Shown here: positions 24,601-33,600 of the stretch, in pieces
How the letters are laid out: every line of letters begins with the position of its first letter
Position numbering within the stretch: position 1 is the first letter of the stretch
Origin: Posidonia oceanica
Lineage: Eukaryota > Streptophyta > Magnoliopsida > Alismatales > Posidoniaceae
Direction: 5' to 3'
Assembly (NCBI GenBank): GCA_037176725.1
Contig: JAZBRS010000020.1
Location: 57,936,001-58,000,000, forward strand
DNA: 64,000 bases
The notes under the pieces: generated by a model
Seen by the model: only the letters and a program-made list of their open reading frames with translations
The model's database searches: none
Told to the model about the DNA's origin: nothing
Made by a program: the position numbers and the translations under genes

Positions 24601-27600
24601 ATTGTTGTTATTGGTGCAATTTGTCTCATTCATGTTCACTTGACAGTTTTAATTGCCTAAACCTGCTGTTTGACTGACTATGCCTTTTTATGGATCCTGT
24701 TTGAATATTGTTTTATACATTCAAACATAAACTTTACTGTGGCTGGTGCAATTATAATGAGTATATTGTCTGTATGATATGATTGTAGCCTTGTTGAAAT
24801 GCGTTTTTGCTTTATGTCAGGTTATTTATAGGATTAAGCTCCCTGGACCTGCAATACTGGGTGAAGGAAAGCCTGAAAATCAAAACCATGCCATTATATT
24901 TACTCGTGGTGAAGGTCTCCAAGCAATTGATATGAATCAGGTAGCATTTCCACAATCAAAGCATTCAATTATCCAAGTCCTTGGTATCATGAGTTAGTGA
25001 TTACTATTTTTGTTCCAGGATAACTACATGGAAGAGGCGTTTAAAATGAGAAACTTGCTACAGGAATTTCTCAAGAAACATGATGGTGTGAGATACCCTT
25101 CTATTCTTGGGGTTAGGGAACATATATTTACTGGCAGGTGTGCTCATTGTTTACTAAATGTAAAAAATATTTTGACTAGTGCAGTGTTAAGAGGAAACAT
25201 AATCTTAGATTACTAACTAGGGGTGCAAATGGATAACCGTAAAAAATTTGTATCCGTATCCGTTTATGAGTGGATACGGATATCCATTCAGGAGTGGATA
25301 CGGATATGTTTTTTTAAATGAGCAGATATGGATATGGATATGTCTTTTAAATTTTTAACGAACATGGATACGGATACGGACGTATATATATATATATAGA
25401 CAACTTTGTATATCTCAACATCTAACCATTAGATTAAAATTTTAACTGTTAGATATGATCAAAACTATTTAAAATACTTGTATATAAAAAATTAAGTGAT
25501 TTTGAAATTCCTAAGTACTAAATTTAGCATGTACTTATTATAGCTCATAAAGAACCATTGAATTTGTATATGAATAGATCTATATGTAATGAGTTTTTAA
25601 ATGATATGGATGTTGATATGTACCTTATCTAGATGATGTATATTAAGATTTATGGATTACATTTAGTTTTGAAACTTATGACTTAGAAATCTAGTGATTC
25701 TTGTTTTAAAACCGTTGAATTTGTATATGAATAGAGATGCATATTAGGAGTTTTTAAATGATGTAGATTTTGGTGTGTATTTAATCCTGATGATGTAGAT
25801 TAAGATCCATGAATTACATTTTGATTTTGAAATTTATAGCTCGTGATTTTGAAAATTGTTCTTAAAATTCTTGAATGAGGATAGTTCATTGTTGATTTTC
25901 TCCTTATAGATATATATATAGATATATATTAAATATTTAATGTTAAAAACTTAAAATCAAACCTTAGAATTATTCTCTCTCATTTGGACTGCATGTTGAG
26001 TTTTCATGCTACAACACTCTATGACATGTCATGATGTCATCCATCAGGTATTTTGACTTTTGAGACAGACATCCTAATAGAACTGTTAGTTATTAATTCT
26101 TTACTTAATGTTTTTCTTCTAAAAAAATATTTATCTAATTTACAAGGATTTTACTTTGCCATTTATAAGAGTTTACTAACTTTAATTAACAGAATATGTT
26201 GCAAAATGTGACAGATTTTTTATTAATTATTAATTAATTATATATCCTTAAAGATGGAATATCAAGATTTAGATTCATAACTTCTATCTTTTTTTGGAAA
26301 AAGTGAGTCTAACCTATCATTATGTCTAATTTATTTTTATTTTTGATATATATTGTTTTCATTTCATATATACTGAATAACTTAAGTTATATAAATATAT
26401 GAATATCTTATCAATGGTTTAATTAATTATGTAATGTGCATATCGTTATATCCGTTTTTATATCCGACTTTATGTGTATCCGATCCCTTTTTATCCGTTC
26501 CGTATCCGTATTCACTGTTTAAGGATATGGATATGTAATTTTCCTATCTGTATAATATTCATATCCATATGCATATCTATATTTCGAAAACGGATACAGA
26601 GACCGTATCCGATCCATTTGCACTTTTATTACTAACTCAAAAGAGTTTACAAGGATATATATGTCCATAATATCATTACCTTAGGGTAAATGGATACCTA
26701 TTTACCCATATAGACTAAATCTATCTCTACTACTAAATAATGTTTCTAATACTCCCCCTCAAGACGATGGCGTATAAGGTAACTCCTTTCATTACTAAAT
26801 CTCGTACATATAGTGGCAGTTAACTTCAATGTACTTCGTTCTTTCATGGAATATAGGGTTTACTAGCAATAAATATTGTAGTTTGATTATCACAATGTCT
26901 TGGCATAGGAGATTCAACTGTGAACCCAAGTTCACTTAACAATGAAGAGAGTTAGACCATCTCACACGTTGTTTGTGTCATAGATCTATATTTTGCTTTT
27001 GCACTAAACCTTGAGACCACACTTTGCTTATATATCATGTAGATGATCATGTTTCTTATATATTCAGTCCCTTTCTAGGTGCTTTTTTGAGGTAGGCTAA
27101 CACACGAAGAGCACCTTTTCAATGAAGCAACTGAGGTTCATACATGCACGGACTCAGTAATCCTACAACATATGAGATATCAGGATGAGTAACTGTAAGA
27201 TAGATTAATGTTCTAATTGGTCTTCTATATTGGCTAACATCCTAGAAGAATTATCCTAGAAATCTGGAGTTTGATCAGTAAGTGTTGACTCTGGCTTACA
27301 TCCTAACAAATCAGTTTTCTAAAGCAAATCAATAACATATTTTCTCTGAGATAGCGCAACTTTATTTTGGCCATAAGTGAATTCTATCACAAGGAAATAT
27401 TTGGGACGTCCCATATTTTCTGTAACAAAGTACTTACTCAATTGCTTCTTGGTTTCTGTAATTCTTACTGTGTCACTCTCAATCAAAATGATATCATCAA
27501 CATATACAGTAAGAATAGCACTGCCACTAGCATATGTCCTGATGAAGATAGAATGGTCAACTGCACCTCTTGAATCTTGATTTCAACACAATACCGCTGA

Positions 27601-30600
27601 ACTTTTCAAATCATGCTCGTGGACTCAGTTTGAGACTATAGATAGCCTTGCTAAGGTGACAGACTCTCTTCATGAGCAACATACTTTGGAGGTTGCTCCA
27701 TAAGAACTCTCTAGCATATCACCATAGAGAAAAGCATTTCGAACATCGAGCTGATGAAGATCCCATGACTGATTGATGGCAACAGACAATAGAATACGAA
27801 TAGGAACTCAATCTAGCCACAGGTGAAAAAGTCTTAGCATAATCTACAGCAAAAGTCTGAGTGAATCCATGAGCAATCAATCGAGGTTTGTATGTCCACA
27901 GACCCTTTTAGTTTATATTTGATAATGTAAATCTATTGGCAACCAACCATAGAACCATCAACAGGTCTAGGAACTAAAATCCATGTACCACGTGATACGA
28001 GTGCCTATATTTCTTAATCCATAGCAGCTTTCCATTGTGGACGAAGAGCAACCTCCTTTTAGCTCTTGGGAATAGACTTTGAAGAGATAGAAAGGGCAAA
28101 CTGGCAGAAGGAAGGGTGAAGTTTATCTTATGAAACAAAATTGGAAATAAGATGTGCAATACAAGATCTCTTACCACGACGAATGGCAATAAGCATATCA
28201 AGAATAGCGAGTAATGAACCTTCAAGGAAGAGGAAGGTGCAGGCATGGTCGTTGATCAAGCCTCCTTAGGGCGATGAGTGTAAACCTGCAAGGGACGGTC
28301 AACAGTAGTAGTAGGAACATTGACAACATTCTCAGCTCAAACGATATCTACAGATGGAGGAGGAATCATGATAGGTGTATTTGTAGGAGAACTAGAAAAA
28401 AAAGGGGTAGACTCATAAAAGATAACATCAGCTCATACAAGATATCGCTGTGTCGTAATAGCGATATCCCTTTTGAGTCCTAGGATATCCCACAAACACA
28501 CACTTGACATAATGAGGAGATAATTTGTCAAGTCTAAGGAAGAGATTCTAGACATAACAAACACAATCAAAGACACAAGGACGGAGATGGAATAAGGTAT
28601 CATGAGGACATAATCGTCGAAAAGGAATATCACCAAACAGAATTGAAGAGGGCATCCTATTAATGAGATGTGTGAGGACATGATGTCTAGTGAAGAACTT
28701 CCAAAGATGAACAAAAAATAGCTATGTCATTTTGAACAAACTCTAGAGCATTATTAATACGAAATAACTTTGGAGAAGCAGAAAATTGAGTTTTTATTTC
28801 ATTGAAAAACTTTTTGATTACTTCGGGTACATGAGACCTGTCTTTTAACAAATACACTCAAGAGACACGAGAGTAATCATCTACAAGAACAATATAATAC
28901 TTAAAACCTGACACAAATGAGACACGAGCTCGAATTGAAATATCGAAATAGATCAGCTTAAAAGGATGTTCACTGACAAAACTGGAAGGATGACGATAAG
29001 TAGCACGATAATGCTTACCTAACTAACACGATTGACACTCAAAAGACTTGATGGATAACTATGATAGTATTTGTTGAAGTTTTTGATGAGATGGATGATC
29101 CAGTCTACAATGCCACAAAAGAGATGACTTTTGTAAAGAGATGGAGGACACCAGTCCCTTTGGAATTTCATCATGTACAAGGGTGTAGAGGCTACGATCA
29201 CACTCATGGCCTCAATTAATCCTCTTCCCAGTCTTGAGGTCTTGAAAAGTACAGTGATATGGGAAAAAGGTTACATAGCAAAATAAAGCTTTGGTGATGG
29301 CACTAATGGAAAGCAAGTTTACAGAGAAGTCTGGAACATAAAGGACATTATCAAGTTGTAGGCGAGAAAAGGCATGAACAACCCTTTCATTAGCAACTTG
29401 ACAAGACCTACCATTGACAATAGAGACAAAGGAAATATTTGGCAAATGTTTGAGGGATGTAAAAAGGTCATGGGTACTTGCCATGTCAGTGGAGGCTCTA
29501 AAGTCTATAACCCAAGAATGATCCTTAGAGGCTATGTAAGTACCAATACGTGATGTGGTAACATGGGAAGCAGTGGTAGTAGATTGAGCAACCTGATACT
29601 TGAGGAATTTCTCATACTCGGCTTATGAAATTGGAACAGTAGTAGGTTTCTCGTCTGTAGTAGCTGTAGTCACATTCTGAGCCTATTATGACCTACCAAA
29701 CTTATCTCAGCATCGATCACACGTGTGGTTAGTGTGGCTACAGTGATCACACTTACGAGTACCACATTCTCCCCCGGAACTGCAACCTTTTCCTCGGCCA
29801 CGACCACAACCTCTAGTAGATGTCACCATAGCCGACTGATGTGAGGGACTTGACGACACACGTAAGGCTCGAGCAAAAGTAGATGACAAGGATGGAATTG
29901 TGTTTACACGAAGGATATGACCACGAATCTGAGTTGCAACATCCGAACATAGACCAGAAAGGAACTTGGCCACTGCCAAATCATCTCGATACTGTCTGAG
30001 AGTTCGAGCATCAGTGACGATATCCAACTTGTCCATAAGAGCACGTAGAGAAGTGTAGTACTCCTGAAGAGAAAAGAAACTCTCATATATCTCAAAAATC
30101 TTGAAAATAATCTTCTCATGGCCATACATATCCCTGAGAGTATCCCAGACCTTTTTAGCAAGAGTTAAAAACATGACGTCATAGGTGATATTGGATTCCA
30201 TACTGTTGATGAGCCACGATGTAATCCCATAATCCGTAACAAGCCAATTATCATACGTGGGGTCTTTTGGGGAAGGGGGGTTATTGGTAATATGCTTCAC
30301 TTTGCGATGGACTCCCAAAAACACTGTAAATGCCTTAGCTCATAAGAGAGTTCTAACCATTTAACTTTGTTATCGTATCACTTAGATGACGAAGCCATGC
30401 ATTACCGGAGGAGGAAGCGGAAGCCATTGTCAACACATGAAATGGCAGGAGACATGAGCACAAGGTTTGAATGGCTTTGAATCAATACAAAATTAAACCA
30501 AACACAGTCTGAATAGTCACAAATAGGGCACTCAACAGCCCTACAGCATCACAACATAGCCTAGCACATGGGCCCTACCAGCGGAAAGGCTGCATAGCTG

Positions 30601-33600
30601 CTGGAAGGGATGGATGACGCCGGCAGACGGCTTGGAGGGTCTGCAGCTGCCGATCAGCAGGAAAAGGAGGAGGACGACGCCTGAGGGCCGGTGGAGGAAG
30701 GAGGGGAAACTGCTGGAAGGGGGCACACGGCAAGCCTAGGGCCGGCGGTGGCGTCATGGGTGAGCGGTGGCTCGAGAAGAAGGGCTGGTGATGTCGGGTT
30801 GTGGGGGGGGGGGGGTGTTGGGATTTAGGGTTAGGCTCTTAATACCATGTTAGAGGAAAAATAATCTTAGATTACTAACTCAAAAGAGTTTACAAGGATA
30901 TATATATCCATAATATCATAACCCTGGGGTAAATGGATACCCATTTACCCATATAGACTAAATCTATCTCTACCACTAAATACTGTCTCTAACAGATCAG
31001 TTTCAGTTTTACTTGAAAACTACATTGTAGATGGTAAATGATGTTTCTTAACATGGTTCTTGTAGTGTATCTTCTCTTGCATGGTTTATGTCAAACCAGG
31101 AAACCAGTTTTGTGACTATTGGACAACGGCTCCTTGCCAACCCTCTAAGGTGAATTCTTTAGTTTGAAAATTTTGTACATAAAGCAATAAATTACTTCCT
31201 ATGATTATGGTAGAGAATTTGATTGTGATTGTTGGTATTACTATTGATATATATATTTTCCGTAATTGTCTTTCTTGTGGAGGCATGTGTGATGCCATTT
31301 TTGCAACTATATACCATTTAAGAGAACTTTTGTTAGATCTTTACAATGATCCCTTTCTTGTGTGTAGTTCCCTTTAGATTATGCAGACACACGATCAGTT
31401 TAATCTCAGGTCATCATCATATTTCCAATTTCTCAGTCTTGCACATTTGCCTTGTTGTTAGTCACTTTACGCACAATTAATTTTTGCTCCACATACTATG
31501 AAACCTCTTAAACCCAAAAGTTAGATTCGATTCTGGATTATTTCAAAAAGCTAGCTTCTGAGAGTTTTTGTAGAAACTAGATTTTAGATTATTTATAGAA
31601 TCTTGTCTTGGAAAGGGTTCATTAGTAGAAACTAGTTTCTAGTAATACTCCAATTACTTTAAAGTACAAGGGACAGTGGCACGGTTTGTAAATAATAATT
31701 GCATTTTAAAGTAAATGTTTAAAAAGAACAATGACATTAAAGGCATTATGGTGTTATTTTCTTCCGTTTTCTACTAGAAGCTCTTTTTCACTAGTTTCCC
31801 CAACTGTACAAAAATACACATGGATTGTCTATCCAAAAGTTATATAGCTTCTGGGAGAAGTGCAATAGTGAATACCTGTTTTGAATAACTTTTGGGTTTT
31901 TTAAGCTTCTACGAGAAACTAGTGGCTAGAATATGGATAGAAGTGGTTCGAAACGGATCCTATGACAATTAATAGGATTTCCCTAATCCTCCCTTCCCGA
32001 AGAAAAAACGGTGAAAAAAAAGGCTTGAATGCTAATCCCTCCGTCACCCCAGAATGAAAGGGGTGATCTCGTAGTTCTTGGTCTGTGAAGATGCGTAGAG
32101 GCTGCAAAATACTTGATATCATAGGAAGTGTTTACACTTTATTGCAGATGTTGTACTGGTTTCAGACATGTTGGACATGTGCCTGACTTGGCTCCAACAT
32201 GTGTCTGACATGACAGCTGGTGCCCAATTTTTTTTATTGGCACTATCATGACCTATGATACCCTGATACCTTATGTAGTCCTTACCCATGTTAATATGTT
32301 ATGATACGGATCCTGGTATGAAATACAGCTTCTAATGTACTAGATAATACTCTAGGAGGTCATAAACAGGTTTTTGTTGTGATCATCAGAGGCACCACTG
32401 TTGGGTTTCAACATGGCTTCCCTCGCAGTTGGTATGGGAAGAATTGCCACTGCCGCCTTTGATGTCATTAGGGTTTTTCCTTTTCCAAGCAACTTTGTGA
32501 AATTGGGGAAGGAGAAACACACGTGACTGAACTAAAAGAGTCTGTGGTCATGAATCTTGATAGGCTTAAATTAAAATGTTGCTGGAACATAAAATGATAA
32601 ATGGGCTTGCTCATTTTTTAGGCCCATCACGAGCTTAAAGTGCTGGATTTCAGATTATAAGATGGCCTGAATCAAGTTGGGCTTGGTTTACTTGACAAAC
32701 AAAATTGAGATTTGTTACTTTCCCCTTTCATTATTTTAATGGAAGTACTTTCCTCTTTCTCAAACAATCAGGCCCATTCATGCTATAAAACTATATTATA
32801 TCTTTTATTTCGCAAATGAGAGCTTTGTTAATCACTCTCCTTTTTTTGGCTTTAAAGTTTCAGTTTATCATGCAATCTTTATACTAAAAGTGCGTAGTAT
32901 TCTTAAAGAGATCTTACATTTTATAGCCAAATATGGAAGAGGGTCTACATATTATATTGAATGAGTTAGATACCTTATTGCCTTTGAACATGTCAGACTA
33001 CTATAGTCTGATCATGTTATAGAGGGTATGTAAGTGATGATGGTATATTGGTGAATATTTTGTGATCATTGACATCTCTCTTGTACACTTCACTCTGATA
33101 GTTCTGGTGAGAGCTTGAAAGGGTTAATATTTTGTAGTCAACAGCACACCGTAGATTCTGGAATCTGACAAGAGCTTGTGATAATAGGAGAAGACTTCGT
33201 GGGAAATTTTTCTATAAAATTGTTAATTAAGGTCAACTGTTATAGGCCGGGCATTATTTTCATTCTTTATTAGCTACTTGAGTTGATATTTACGATTTAT
33301 AAATAAATGTAGATTTGAATCTGAATCGCTTTGGTGAAAAAAGAGCTTCAAATTTTAAAGCAGATTGTTAAGATACATATAAAAGATCATTCACAACTTC
33401 TTGGAGTAGTCAGTAGCCTAAAATTGTAGACCTATGTATAAGTTGGATACATAAACCTTAGTGCTCTTGGTAGGAAATAGAATTTTAAAAAAGAGATTTC
33501 TACAATAACTATCCTCAACTAAGTATGCGTAATCCAGCTGAAACCCTGTTGCTATTCAACAGTTGTACAACCTGTATTATGTTTTTAATCCAATGCCTAG

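Larger units (their letters stand above)
25185..30994 (-). mobile_element. Ty1/copia element with both LTRs, left LTR split by a hAT element
   Basis: The right (5') LTR is 30848-30994 (147 bp, TGTTAGAGG to TCTCTAACA). The left (3') LTR is in two pieces, 25185-25217 and 26629-26751. A TGGTATTAAGAGCC primer binding site abuts the right LTR, and CTTGAGGGGGAG (minus strand) forms the polypurine tract at the left one. Between them, on the minus strand, are gag with a CCHC knuckle (29707-30324), gag-pre-integrase (29212-29484), integrase (about 28000-29200) and RT with YVDD kept (about 27491-27508). Stops are frequent. I found no clear target duplication. The host intron is 25138-31065. Confidence 0.9.

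Noticed and set aside
25185..30994. 5-bp target duplication for the third copia element
   Set aside because: The flanks TGCAG (left) and GATCA (right) do not match. The LTR ends are clear but I cannot claim a duplication.
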